Source: Blastomonas sp. CACIA14H2
Lineage (GTDB): Bacteria > Pseudomonadota > Alphaproteobacteria > Sphingomonadales > Sphingomonadaceae
Length of the DNA stretch: 34,117 bases
Direction of reading: 5' to 3'
NCBI GenBank assembly: GCA_000503195.1
Contig: AYSC01000043.1
Span: forward strand, 1-34,117
Below the pieces are notes generated by a model. The model was not told the DNA's origin and searched no databases. It saw only the letters and a program-made list of their open reading frames with translations. The first letter of the stretch is position 1. The number at the start of each line of letters is the position of its first letter. Shown here piece after piece: positions 24,274 through 32,817 of the stretch. Position numbers and translations under genes: made by a program.

Positions 24274-24812
24274 TGGCCATGGTCACTAGCGCGCCCGCTG
24301 CGCTCGCCCCGCTGGCGCTGGCAGAAGCCAGAGCGTTCCTCAACATCACCCGCGACGATGACGATGCGGTGCTGATCGGCCATCTGCGCAGCGCGGCCGA
24401 GCTGTGCGAGCAGTTCATCGGGCAGGCGCTGCTTATCCGGCCGCATCGCGAGACGCTCGCCGTGGCGCGCGACTGGCAGCAGCTGACCGCGTCGCCCGTG
24501 ACCGCGATTACCGGGGTGCAGGGCATCACCAGCGCGGGCGAGAGCTTTGCCTTGCCGAGCGAGGCCTATGCGATCGAGCTTTCGTCCGACGGCCTCGGCC
24601 GGGTGCGCGTGCTGCATCCCGGATCGGCCAGCCGGGTCGAGATCCGCTATCTTGCCGGCCTGGCCGCGCAATGGGGGGAACTTCCCGAAGGCTTGCGCCA
24701 GGGAATCCTACGGCTGGCGGCGCATGTGCACCTGGCGCGCGATGCCGGCGATGCCGCGCCCCCGGCGATGATCGGCGCATTGTGGCGTCCCTGGCGCAGG
24801 GTGCGGCTGTGA
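24273..24812 (+). CDS. GTA g6: head-tail connector (gp6/phiE125 gp8 family)
   Basis: A 179-aa connector protein that docks under the portal. Typical features are LALAEARAFLNITRDDDDAVLIGHLRSAAELCEQFIGQALL (helical N-terminus), SPVTAITGVQ, VEIRYLAGLAAQWGELPEGLRQGILRLAAHVHLARD, and a C-terminal IGALWRPWRRVRL. It begins by overlapping the adaptor stop (TGATG), and its stop overlaps the GTG of the next gene. Confidence 0.87.
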   Translation: MAMVTSAPAALAPLALAEARAFLNITRDDDDAVLIGHLRSAAELCEQFIGQALLIRPHRETLAVARDWQQLTASPVTAITGVQGITSAGESFALPSEAYAIELSSDGLGRVRVLHPGSASRVEIRYLAGLAAQWGELPEGLRQGILRLAAHVHLARDAGDAAPPAMIGALWRPWRRVRL

Positions 24813-25030
24813 GCGCGCGCTTCGGCACCGTGCTGCTGCGCCGCGCCGCGCGGATCGGCGAGCGCCGGGCCGGGCGGCTGGCCGAACGGGCGTGCTTCGA
24901 GATCAGCGAGCAGCTGCCCGACATCCTGATTGAGCGCGATTCCGGACGGATAAGCCTGTCCGGGCGAGGGTTGCGCCGCCGCTGGTGGCTGAATGCCGCG
25001 TTGCGCTGGCTGGGGAGATTGCTGCGATGA
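24809..25030 (+). CDS. 73-aa protein in the g7 (head-tail stopper) position
   Basis: A small basic protein (SARFGTVLLRRAARIGERRAGRLAERACFEISEQLPDILIERDSGRISLSGRGLRRRWWLNAALRWLGRLLR). It starts at a GTG overlapping the connector stop (GTGA) and ends overlapping the g8 start (ATGA). The central part (ISEQLPDILIERDSGRISLSGRGL) is a strand-strand pattern. It is shorter than RcGTA g7, and I do not recognise a head-tail joining domain in it. Coupling on both sides strongly supports translation. Confidence 0.65.
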   Translation: MSARFGTVLLRRAARIGERRAGRLAERACFEISEQLPDILIERDSGRISLSGRGLRRRWWLNAALRWLGRLLR

Positions 25031-25419
25031 GCCTCGAACAGGATTTCGCGCTGGCCGCGATCGACTGGCTGGCGGGCGACACCGCGCTGATGGCGCAGGT
25101 CAACGGCGTGTTTCACCGCGCACCGGCGCGCATTGCTGCGCCCTATGCGCTGCTCGACGATGTGCTGGCGACCGACTGGGGCACCAAGGACCGGCCCGGG
25201 CGCGAACTGCGGCTGGCATTCTCGATTCGAGAAGGCTCGCAGGATGCTGGCCGCGTCTCCGCCATCGCCGCCGCGCTCGAAAGCCGGCTGGCGGCGATGC
25301 CCCGCAGAGGCACCGGCTATCGGCTGATCAGCCTCCACCCCCTGCGCAGCCGCACCCTGCGGATCGGCGAAACCTGGCTCGTCACGCTCGACTACCGGGC
25401 GCGGCTGCTGGCCCCCTGA
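25027..25419 (+). CDS. GTA g8: DUF3168 tail terminator protein
   Basis: A 130-aa DUF3168 protein, the ring that ends the tail tube at the head side. Family features are DFALAAIDWLAGDTALMAQVNGVFHRAPARIAAPYALLDD, RELRLAFSIREGSQDAGRVSAIAAALESRL, and the C-terminal strand pair YRLISLHPLRSRTLRIGETWLVTLDYRARL. The start is the ATG overlapping the previous stop, not the upstream ATG at 24985 inside that gene. Confidence 0.87.
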   Translation: MSLEQDFALAAIDWLAGDTALMAQVNGVFHRAPARIAAPYALLDDVLATDWGTKDRPGRELRLAFSIREGSQDAGRVSAIAAALESRLAAMPRRGTGYRLISLHPLRSRTLRIGETWLVTLDYRARLLAP

Positions 25420-25434
25420 CGAAAGGACCAAGAC

Positions 25435-25842
25435 ATGACGGCGGAAAAAGGCAGCGCCTTCCTGCTCAAGATCGGTGATGGCGCAAGCCCGCCCGCCTAT
25501 CGCACCGTGGCGGGTCTGCGCACCACGCAGATGGCGATCAACGGCGAACCGGTGGTGATCACGCACAAGGGCAGCGGCGGCTGGCGCGAGCTGCTGTCGG
25601 GCGCGGGCGTGCGATCGGTCTCGGTCTCGGCGGCGGGATTGTTCCTGGGTTCGGATGCCGAGAACGCGATCCGCGTGCATGCGATGAACGGCACGCTCGA
25701 CGATTACGAGCTGAGCTTCGAGAACGGCGCGCGGATGCGCGGGCGCTTCCTGGTCGCGCGGCTCGAATATGCCGGCGATTTCAATGGCGAGCGCAATTAT
25801 TCGCTCGCGCTGGAAAGCTCGGGCGCGGTGACGAGCCTGTGA
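25435..25842 (+). CDS. GTA g9: major tail protein (TP901-1 family)
   Basis: A 135-aa major tail tube protein: KGSAFLLKIGDG, TVAGLRTTQMAINGEPVVITHKGSGGWRELLSGAGVRSVSVSAAGLF, DYELSFENGARMRGRFLVARLEYAGDFNGERNYSLALESSG. These are the usual blocks of the TP901-1/RcGTA tail protein. It has its own strong ribosome site (AAAGGA, 9 bases before the ATG) in a 15-bp gap, fitting a protein needed in many copies. Its stop overlaps the g10 start. Confidence 0.92.
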   Translation: MTAEKGSAFLLKIGDGASPPAYRTVAGLRTTQMAINGEPVVITHKGSGGWRELLSGAGVRSVSVSAAGLFLGSDAENAIRVHAMNGTLDDYELSFENGARMRGRFLVARLEYAGDFNGERNYSLALESSGAVTSL

Positions 25843-26159
25843 ACGGCAGCCCGAACGCCAACCCGGTGCGCGGCGAGGCAAAGCTGGCGCTGGCGGGGCA
25901 GGATGTGCTGCTTCGCCCGAGCTTTTCCGCCCTGATCGCGGCAGAGCAGGAGATTGGGCCGCTGTTCGATCTGGTCGAACGCGCCGCCGCCGGGCGGCTG
26001 GGCCTGGCCGAACTGGTCGCGCTGCTCTGGCACTGCCGCGACGCCGCGACCTGCCCTCTTGATCGCGACAGCTTTGCCGAGGCGGTGGCCGAAGCCGGGC
26101 TGGTGGCGCTGACACCGGTGCTGAAAATCCTGCTCCGGCAGATTCTGCAGGGCCGATGA
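25839..26159 (+). CDS. GTA g10: tail assembly chaperone-like protein
   Basis: A 106-aa protein of the GTA gp10 (TAC_11-type) family. It has ANPVRGEAKLALAGQDVLLRPSFSALIAAEQEIGPLFDLVERAAAGRLGLAELVALLWHCRD, then a helical C-terminus VALTPVLKILLRQILQG. These proteins assist folding of the tape measure. It starts at a GTG overlapping the g9 stop (GTGA). Confidence 0.85.
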   Translation: MNGSPNANPVRGEAKLALAGQDVLLRPSFSALIAAEQEIGPLFDLVERAAAGRLGLAELVALLWHCRDAATCPLDRDSFAEAVAEAGLVALTPVLKILLRQILQGR

Positions 26160-26374
26160 GCGCTGCACCTTTTGCCGACGCGGCGCGGGTGCTCGCGGGC
26201 CTGGCGGCGCGGCTGCTCGGCTGGCGGCCGCACGAATTCTGGCAGGCCACGCCCGACGAACTGGCGGCTGCGCTGAGCATGCCCGGCGATCCCGCTGCCG
26301 TACCGCCTTTGCCCGAGGCCATAGCGGCGCTGCGCGTGCTGTTTCCCGATGGATCGGAGACACGAGATGGATGA
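26156..26374 (+). CDS. GTA g10.1: rcc01693-like small tail chaperone
   Basis: A 72-aa protein with the family signature LLGWRPHEFWQATPDELAAAL, followed by a short Pro-rich linker. In phages such small genes between the tail chaperone and the tape measure act as the second chaperone component, sometimes by frameshift; here it is a separate gene coupled by ATGA. Its last codons overlap the tape-measure start. Confidence 0.8.
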   Translation: MSAAPFADAARVLAGLAARLLGWRPHEFWQATPDELAAALSMPGDPAAVPPLPEAIAALRVLFPDGSETRDG

Positions 26375-26930
26375 CGAGATCGAGCAGCTGCTGGTCAGCG
26401 TGCGCGCCGATACCCAGGGCTTTGGCCGCGACGTTGCGGTGATGCGCGGGCAGATCGACAGCACGTTGATCGAGGGGCTGGGCCGTGCGGGCCAGGTGCT
26501 CGAGCGCGGGCTGCTCGCCGCGATCCGGCGAGGCTCGCTGGGCTTCGAGGACCTGAAGCGCATCGCGCTCGCGGTCATGGAAGAGATCGCGGCGGCGGCG
26601 ATCGAAAAGGGGCTGGCCGCGATCGGGCTGGGCAGGGGGGATGGCGGCGCATCGCCGGTCGTCGGCCTGCTCTCGGGGCTGCTCGGCCTGCCGGGGCGCG
26701 CCACCGGCGGGCCGGTCACAGCGGGCCGGCCCTATCTCGTGGGGGAGCGCGGAACCGAACTGTTCGTGCCGCAGGGCTATGGCCGGGTCGAACCGCGTGG
26801 CGGCGGGGGCGGACGCGACGTGCGTGTCTCGATCAGCATCAACGCTCCAGCCCAGGCCGCACCCGCCGCCATGCAGGCCTCGAGCCGTCAGGTCGCGCGC
26901 GCGGTGCGCCGCGCGCTGATGGAGGATTGA
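26367..26930 (+). CDS. GTA g11: short tape measure protein
   Basis: A 187-aa tape measure, similar in size to the roughly 220-aa RcGTA protein and far shorter than phage ones. The N-terminal part is helical (IEQLLVSVRADTQGFGRDVAVMRGQIDSTLIEGLGRAGQVLERGLLAAIRRGSLGFEDLKRIALAVMEEIAAAAIEKGL). A Gly-rich centre follows, then the tail motif ATGGPVTAGRPYLVGERGTELFVPQ typical of tape-measure C-termini. It predicts a short tail. The ATG at 26367 was chosen because it restores the family start MDDEIEQL; it overlaps g10.1 by 8 bases. Confidence 0.85.
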   Translation: MDDEIEQLLVSVRADTQGFGRDVAVMRGQIDSTLIEGLGRAGQVLERGLLAAIRRGSLGFEDLKRIALAVMEEIAAAAIEKGLAAIGLGRGDGGASPVVGLLSGLLGLPGRATGGPVTAGRPYLVGERGTELFVPQGYGRVEPRGGGGGRDVRVSISINAPAQAAPAAMQASSRQVARAVRRALMED

Positions 26931-26933
26931 ACC

Positions 26934-29267
26934 ATGGCCTATTGGCTGTGCGATGCGCGCCGTGACCAGATGTCGAGCCATATCCAGCGCTTCGATCCGC
27001 GCTTCTGGACGGTCAATTTTCCCCGCCCGATGATGGCGTCGGTCGTCACGACGGCGGCCGATGCGCTGCGGGTCGATCTGCAGTTTCACGATCGCGATGC
27101 GCTGGCCGGGCTGATCTGGGAGAGCGAGGACCGGTTCGATCACCCCTTGCTCGCCTATGCGACCGGGCGCGACTATCGCCGCACCACGCTACGCTTCCGC
27201 TGGCGCTCGTCGGGAATCAAGCCGCTCGATGCGGTGCATGGCCCGACGCTGACGATCGAAGGGCGCGATGCGGTCGGCGCGCCGCGCAGCTGGTATGTCC
27301 GGCTGTGGAACTATGCCGTCGGCACGCCCGAGGATGCTCTGGTCACCTTGCCCTTTTCAGCATTGTCGGGCGGCTTCGTGCTGCCCGGCGAGGCCGATCC
27401 GGTGCATGCGGCGGACATCGACCGGATGTTCATCTCGTTGGTCCCGCCGGGTTATGACACCAGCCCGGGCGCGCTGGAGGCGCCGGCCCATGGCTGGGTC
27501 GAACTGACCGGCATGTCCTGCGATGGCGCGGGTGCGGTGCTCGAGATCGGGGACGTGCTCGTGCCGCCGCATGGTCTTTCGATGGCGACCGCCTATGACG
27601 ACAGCTTCAACCTCACGCCCGCGCGGATCGTGCGCAACATCATCGGCCTGGGCTATCGCGGGTCGATCAACCATTATGTCGGGATGAGCCATTATTTCTC
27701 GCTGGCGCGGAGCGGCGGGGATCTGCTGGTGACCATCGCGGGCGGCGCGATCAACCCGCCCTGCGCCGCCTGGCACCGCAGTCTGGCGGACGAGGCCAAG
27801 CGCTTCGGCCTCAGCCCGATCCTGTCGCTGTCCTACGAGCTGTTCGACGCGCATTGCCCGACGGACTGGAAGCAGCGCGCGGAGAATGGCGATCCGGCGC
27901 TGACCGGCTGGGTGCCGCCCTCGACCCTGCTCAGCCCGGCCAATCCGGACGCCATGGCCTTTCTGCAGGCGGTGGGTGCAGCGTTCGGCCAGATCCTGGC
28001 GGAAGCCGGCCTGCCGGTGCGCTTCCAGGTCGGCGAACCATGGTGGTGGATCATGCCCGACGGGCGCATCTGCCTGTATGACGATGCCGCGCGCGCCGCC
28101 TTCGGATCGGCGCTCGTCTCGATCCCGACAATCCGCGCATCGATGAACGCTGCGCAGCGCGCGATGCTCGACCAGGCCGGCGCGATGCTTGCGAGCTCGA
28201 CTCTGGCGCTGGTCGATGCGGTTCGCGATGCGGTCGCGCCGCAGCCAGTCGAATCTCTGGTGCTGGTGTACCTTCCTACCGTGCTCGACGCCGCAGCGCC
28301 CGAGGCGCGGCGCGCCAATGTGCCGGTCGGCTGGGCCTGGCCCGCGTTCGATGTGCTCCAGCTCGAGGATTATGACTGGGTGATCGAGGGGCGCTTTGCC
28401 GAGCAGCAGACCGGGCTGGCGGCGATGCAGCAGCGGCTGGGCTATCCGCTGGCACAGCAGCATTACATGAGCGGCTTCGTGCTGCTTCCCGAACGGAAGG
28501 CCGTCTGGGCGAACATCGCGCGTGCGGCGGATATGGCGAAGGCGCGCGGCGTGCCCGAGATCCTGATCTGGGCGCTGCCCCAGGTCACGCGCGACGGCTT
28601 CACCTATTTCGATCTGGCCAGCGAGGGAGATGCTGCGATGCAGGCCTTTGATGATGTGCTGTTCCCGCTGGCCATCGGCCGCGAGGCGGAATGCACCAGC
28701 CGCTTTTCGACCCAGGTCTTCCAGTCGGTGAGCGGGCACGAGACGCGCAACAGCCTCTGGGCCGATGCGAGCCTGAGCTATGATGTGGGGCCTGGCATCC
28801 GGTCGGAGGCGGATTGCGCCGAGCTGATCGCCTTCTTCCGCGCGCGGCGCGGAGCGGCGCGCGGTTTTCGCCTGCGCGATCCGCTCGATTCCAGCTCGGC
28901 AGAGGGTAACGCGCCGCCGCACCATGCCGATCAGCTTCTCGGCGAGGGTGATGGCGTGCGGTCGGAGTTCGCGCTGGTGAAAAGCTATGGCGACCCGCCC
29001 GATGGCCAGCAGCGGCGGATTACCCGTCCGGTCACGGGCTCGGTGCTGGTATCGGTGGACGGCGCGGCCGTCTCCGGCTGGACGCTCCAGCCCGGCGGCA
29101 TCGTCCGCTTCGCGTCGCCGCCCGCACCCGGTGCCGAAGTGCGCGCAGGCTTTCTGTTCGATGTGCCCGTGCGCTTTGCCACTGACGCGCTGAGCGTGGG
29201 CGCGGCCACCTTCGCGGCGGGCGAGGCGGCATCGGTGCCGCTGGTCGAGATCCGCGAGGCGACATGA
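26934..29267 (+). CDS. GTA g12: distal tail protein with large N-terminal extension (DUF2460)
   Basis: A 777-aa protein. The last 207 residues (about 571-777) form the DUF2460/TIGR02217 domain: FDDVLFPLAIGREAECTSRFSTQVFQSVSGHETRNSLWADASLSYDVGPGI, then FFRARRGAARGFRLRDPLD. That alone matches the size of a normal RcGTA distal-tail protein. The first about 570 residues comprise a beta domain (1-215) and a probable TIM-barrel-like region (about 228-560) containing GYRGSINHYVGMSHYF, FQVGEPWWWIMPDG (E368) and EILIWALPQVTRDG. I recall this arrangement as a 'non-contractile tail sheath' type. It could decorate the tail or bind glycans; activity is not shown by the sequence. Confidence 0.8.
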   Translation: MAYWLCDARRDQMSSHIQRFDPRFWTVNFPRPMMASVVTTAADALRVDLQFHDRDALAGLIWESEDRFDHPLLAYATGRDYRRTTLRFRWRSSGIKPLDAVHGPTLTIEGRDAVGAPRSWYVRLWNYAVGTPEDALVTLPFSALSGGFVLPGEADPVHAADIDRMFISLVPPGYDTSPGALEAPAHGWVELTGMSCDGAGAVLEIGDVLVPPHGLSMATAYDDSFNLTPARIVRNIIGLGYRGSINHYVGMSHYFSLARSGGDLLVTIAGGAINPPCAAWHRSLADEAKRFGLSPILSLSYELFDAHCPTDWKQRAENGDPALTGWVPPSTLLSPANPDAMAFLQAVGAAFGQILAEAGLPVRFQVGEPWWWIMPDGRICLYDDAARAAFGSALVSIPTIRASMNAAQRAMLDQAGAMLASSTLALVDAVRDAVAPQPVESLVLVYLPTVLDAAAPEARRANVPVGWAWPAFDVLQLEDYDWVIEGRFAEQQTGLAAMQQRLGYPLAQQHYMSGFVLLPERKAVWANIARAADMAKARGVPEILIWALPQVTRDGFTYFDLASEGDAAMQAFDDVLFPLAIGREAECTSRFSTQVFQSVSGHETRNSLWADASLSYDVGPGIRSEADCAELIAFFRARRGAARGFRLRDPLDSSSAEGNAPPHHADQLLGEGDGVRSEFALVKSYGDPPDGQQRRITRPVTGSVLVSVDGAAVSGWTLQPGGIVRFASPPAPGAEVRAGFLFDVPVRFATDALSVGAATFAAGEAASVPLVEIREAT

Positions 29268-30085
29268 GGACGCGCTGGTTCGACCGCCCGCTCGAGACGA
29301 TCGCGATGCTGTGGCATGTCGAGCGGAGCGACGGCATCGCGCTCGGCTTTGCCGCGCACGATCGTGATCTGGTGATCGATCATGTGCGCTATCACGCCGC
29401 ACCGGGCATGCTGCCCTCGGCGATCGAGATGGACGACGGGCTCGATCCGCTCGACATGGATGTCGGCGGCGCGCTCAGCCATGCGCTGATCCGCTCCGAC
29501 GATCTGCAGGCGGGGCGCTGGGACGAGGCCGCGATCCGCATGGGCCTGGTTGATTGGGAACGCCCGCACGAGGGCATCGCCTGGTTCTGGCATGGCCATC
29601 TCGGCGCAGTATCGGTGCAGGGGCAGCGCTTTGCGGCCGAGCTGCGCGGCCTCAAGGCGAGGCTCGATGCGCCCTACGCGCCCGCTGCCTCGCCCTCGTG
29701 CCGCGCCGATTTCTGCGGACCCGGTTGCGGGCTCAGCCTCGCGCGATTCGAACACGTCGTACCGCTGGTGTCGGCGGATGTTCATGGCCTGGTCTTTGCC
29801 GCGCCGGGGCCGGAGGATGCCGACAGGTTCGACCATGGCCTGCTGCGCTGGATCGGCGGTGCCCATGCGGGACTGGAAAGCCGCATTCTGGGCCACGATG
29901 GCGCGGTACTGCAACTGGACGCGCTGCCGGACGAACCTCCGCAACCGGGCGATCTCGCGCTGCTGGTCGAGGGCTGCGACAAGGCCTTCGCGACCTGCTC
30001 GGGCCGGTTTGGCAATGCGATCAACTTTCGCGGCGAGCCGCATCTCCCCGGCAACGATCTGCTCACCCGCTTTGCGACGTTCTGA
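29264..30085 (+). CDS. GTA g13: tail hub protein (DUF2163)
   Basis: A 273-aa hub protein of the DUF2163 family. The N-terminal part has IAMLWHVERSDGIALGFAAHDRDLVIDHVRYHAAPGMLPSAIEMDDGL. The C-terminal part has five cysteines (C146, C151, C155, C238, C245) in CRADFCGPGC and GCDKAFATC, then RFGNAINFRGEPHLPGND. The RcGTA hub is reported to bind an iron-sulfur cluster through cysteines, and this spacing is compatible. It overlaps the g12 stop. Confidence 0.9.
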   Translation: MRTRWFDRPLETIAMLWHVERSDGIALGFAAHDRDLVIDHVRYHAAPGMLPSAIEMDDGLDPLDMDVGGALSHALIRSDDLQAGRWDEAAIRMGLVDWERPHEGIAWFWHGHLGAVSVQGQRFAAELRGLKARLDAPYAPAASPSCRADFCGPGCGLSLARFEHVVPLVSADVHGLVFAAPGPEDADRFDHGLLRWIGGAHAGLESRILGHDGAVLQLDALPDEPPQPGDLALLVEGCDKAFATCSGRFGNAINFRGEPHLPGNDLLTRFATF

Positions 30086-30086
30086 C

Positions 30087-30497
30087 ATGGACGATGGGCA
30101 CAGGCTCGCCGCCGCCGCTCTCGAGCTGGTCGGCTGCCCTTTCCGCCTGCACGGGCGCGATCCGGCAACGGGTCTCGATTGCGTCGGACTGGTCGCGGCG
30201 TCGCTCGAACGGATCGGGCGCGGCGTCGATGCGCCATGCGACTACCGGCTGCGCGGCGGTAGCCTCGATCGGTTCGACGGCTGGGCAGCGATGTGCAGTC
30301 TTGACCGGGTGGCCGATAACGCGCCGGGCGCAACGGGCGACGTTCTGCTGTGCGAGCCCGGCGTGGGGCAATTTCATGTGCTGGTCGATGCCGATGCGCT
30401 GCTGGTGCACGCGCATATCGGCCTGGGGCGGATCGTCGCCGCGCCGCCGCCTGCGCCCTGGCCGGTGCAGCGGCGCTGGCGGCTTCAGCAAGGATAG
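30087..30497 (+). CDS. GTA g14: NlpC/P60 cell-wall peptidase
   Basis: A 136-aa NlpC/P60-type cysteine peptidase, thought to cut recipient peptidoglycan during DNA entry. The catalytic Cys is C32 in TGLDCVGLVAASLERIG; the His is H97 in GQFHVLVDADALLVHAHIG, with H108/H110 nearby. The N-terminal ALELVGCPFRLHGRDPATG matches the family. The start is the ATG one base after the g13 stop. The larger open frames covering this region are composition artefacts. Confidence 0.88.
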   Translation: MDDGHRLAAAALELVGCPFRLHGRDPATGLDCVGLVAASLERIGRGVDAPCDYRLRGGSLDRFDGWAAMCSLDRVADNAPGATGDVLLCEPGVGQFHVLVDADALLVHAHIGLGRIVAAPPPAPWPVQRRWRLQQG

Positions 30498-30502
30498 AGG
30501 CT

Positions 30503-32692
30503 TTGGCAACTCTCGTATTGAGCACCGTCGGCACGCTGGTCGGTGGTCCGCTGGGCGGCGCACTGGGCGCGCTGGTCGGGCGCATGATCGATCAGACGCT
30601 CCTGTTCCGACCGAGGGATCGCGAGGGGCCGAGGCTCACCGATCTGGCGGTGCAGAGCTCGCAATATGGCAGCCCCTTTGCCCATGTGCACGGGCGCGCG
30701 CGGATCGCCGGGACGGTCATCTGGGCGACCGACCTCAAGGAACGGCGCATCCGCGAAGGGGGCGGCAAGGGCCGGCCAGGGACAACGCGCTACAGCTATT
30801 CGGTGAGCTTCGCCGTCGCACTGTCGGCGCGGCCGATCGAGGGTGTCGGCCGCATCTGGGCCGAGGGCAATCTGCTGCGCGGCCAGGACGGCGTGTTCAC
30901 CAGCGAAACCGGCTTCCGCCTGCACCATGGCCATGGCGATCAGCCGCTCGACCCGCTGATCGCAGCGGCCGAGGGCATCGGCCAGTGTCCGGCCTATCGC
31001 GGCCTCGCCTATGCGGTGTTCGAGGACATGGCGCTGGAGGAATTCGGCAACCGCATCCCTTCGCTGACCTTCGAGGTGATCGGCGATGCGACGGACGTGG
31101 CGCTGGGTCCGCTGATTGCCGACCTGATCGCCGCCGGGGTACCCGAGGGCGAGGGCTCGGTGACCGGCTGGAGCTTGCCGTCCGAGAGCCGGCGCGATGC
31201 GGTCCAGGCGATTGCCGCCGGATTTCCGCTATCGCTGATCGAGCAGGACGGTGGATTGCAGATCATGTGGCACGACAATGGGCTGGGGCCTGCGAGCTTC
31301 ATCCCGGCGTCGGCGCTGCTGCCGCGCGACGCATCGGACGTGCGCGCGTTCGAACGCCAGCGCACCACGCCGACATCGGGCGCGCTGGCGCTGCGCTATT
31401 ACGATCCCGAACGCGACTATCAGCCGGGGCTTCGCCGCAGCGGCACCAGCGATCATGGCCGGGCGCAGCAGATCGATGTTGCTGCGGTGATGACCGCGGT
31501 GCGCGCCCAGCAGCGGGTGGAGCGGCTCGTGCAGCAAGGCCGCGACGGACAGGAACGGTTGCAATTGCGCGTTGCCCTGTTCGATCCGGCGCTTCAGCCG
31601 GGCCGGATCGTGACGGTGGATGGCATTGCGGGGCGATGGCAGGTGCAGCGCTGGCAATGGGGAGCAGAGGGGATCGATCTGGAGCTGGTCAGCCGGCGCA
31701 CGCGTCCGGCCAATATCCCGGCCGGCAGCGAACCGGGGCGAAGCGTCAACACCCCCGACGATGGCATCGGCATAACCGTTCTGGCGCTGTTCGATCTGCC
31801 TTCACCGATCGACCGGCCGATGAACCATGCCCATATCGCCATCGCGGTGGCGGGTGCTTCGGCGGGCTGGCGCGGGGCGACCGTCTATGCGCGCGAGGCG
31901 GACGGATCGACCGGCGAGCCGCTCGATTTCCTGCGCATCGGCGCGACCATGGGGCAAGTGTTGGTCCCGCCTGCGGCCGGAACGGCGCTGCTCCGCGACG
32001 ATCGCAGCAGCATCACCGTCCAACTGGCGCGCGATGGGCCGCTGACCCTGATCAATGCCGACGACGATGCGCTGGCGCGCGGAGCCAATATGGCGATGGT
32101 TGGTCGGGAACTGGTCCAGTTCGCGCGCGTGCGCCCGCTGGGCGATCGAACTTTCCGCCTGAGCGGACTGCTGCGCGGACGCGGCGGGACCGAGGATTGC
32201 ATGGACGGGCACGCCGCGGGCGAAGGCTTCGTGCTGATCGGTGAGGCGCTGGGCCTGGTCGATCCGGACCGGATTGGCCCGGGCCCGGATTTCCGCGCTG
32301 CAGCTCAGGGCAGGGGCGACGGCACGCCGGTGGTTGCCGATCTCGCCAGCCCCGGTCGGGCCGTCCGCCCCCTGTCACCGGTACATGCACAGGTGGAGCC
32401 GCTCGCCGGTGGTGGCATGACGCTGCGCTGGACACGTCGCAGCCGCAGCGGCTTTGCATGGCGGGATCTGGTCGATGCGCCGCTGGGCGAGGAGTTCGAA
32501 GCCTATCGCGTGTCGATCCTTGCCGATGGTGTCGTCGTCGCCGATTTCGACTGCTCCCTGCCGATGCTCACGCTTGATACGGTAACAGTCGCGGCGCTTG
32601 CTGCGGCCGAAAGTGGAACGGTCGAAGCTTTCATCGTGCAACGCGGCGCGCTCGGCGTGTCGCCGCCGCTGAGCGTGCCGATCCATCTCTGA
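30503..32692 (+). CDS. GTA g15: tail tip/host-specificity protein, short form
   Basis: A 729-aa tail tip protein. It begins MATLVLSTVGTLVGGPLGGALGALVGRMIDQ, the usual start of this family. The start is therefore a TTG at 30503, with AAGGA 8 bases upstream and GAGG nearer. Further blocks are GSPFAHVHGRARIAGTVIWATDLKE, SYSVSFAVALSARPIEGVGRIWAEGNLLR, GLAYAVFEDMALEEFGNRIPSLTFEV (phage-tail_3 type) and the repeated beta region to PPLSVPIHL. RcGTA g15 is about 1,300 residues with an N-terminal TIM-barrel domain; I see no such domain here. Function: tail tip, DNA exit and cell contact. Confidence 0.88.
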   Translation: MATLVLSTVGTLVGGPLGGALGALVGRMIDQTLLFRPRDREGPRLTDLAVQSSQYGSPFAHVHGRARIAGTVIWATDLKERRIREGGGKGRPGTTRYSYSVSFAVALSARPIEGVGRIWAEGNLLRGQDGVFTSETGFRLHHGHGDQPLDPLIAAAEGIGQCPAYRGLAYAVFEDMALEEFGNRIPSLTFEVIGDATDVALGPLIADLIAAGVPEGEGSVTGWSLPSESRRDAVQAIAAGFPLSLIEQDGGLQIMWHDNGLGPASFIPASALLPRDASDVRAFERQRTTPTSGALALRYYDPERDYQPGLRRSGTSDHGRAQQIDVAAVMTAVRAQQRVERLVQQGRDGQERLQLRVALFDPALQPGRIVTVDGIAGRWQVQRWQWGAEGIDLELVSRRTRPANIPAGSEPGRSVNTPDDGIGITVLALFDLPSPIDRPMNHAHIAIAVAGASAGWRGATVYAREADGSTGEPLDFLRIGATMGQVLVPPAAGTALLRDDRSSITVQLARDGPLTLINADDDALARGANMAMVGRELVQFARVRPLGDRTFRLSGLLRGRGGTEDCMDGHAAGEGFVLIGEALGLVDPDRIGPGPDFRAAAQGRGDGTPVVADLASPGRAVRPLSPVHAQVEPLAGGGMTLRWTRRSRSGFAWRDLVDAPLGEEFEAYRVSILADGVVVADFDCSLPMLTLDTVTVAALAAAESGTVEAFIVQRGALGVSPPLSVPIHL

Positions 32693-32817
32693 AGCGACAG
32701 AGCGTTCACAGGCTGAACGAGGACAGCTCGCATTCTGGAGCGACACGCCTGAGGGTCCCCCGATGACGGCTGTTCCGTCTTGTACCGACTTCTTCCAAAC
32801 CGCGCGAAAGGCCTGCC

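Noticed and set aside
26934-29402. 681-codon minus-strand frame opposite g12
   Set aside because: Antisense to a gene with clear DUF2460 similarity, no family features.
29554-32244. 896-codon plus-strand frame over g13-g15
   Set aside because: Out of frame with three recognised GTA genes and composed of Arg/Ala/Gly-rich sequence; a shadow.
32693-32817. Possible gene or terminator between g15 and DUF2793
   Set aside because: Only a 6-bp hairpin without T-run and no convincing reading frame.
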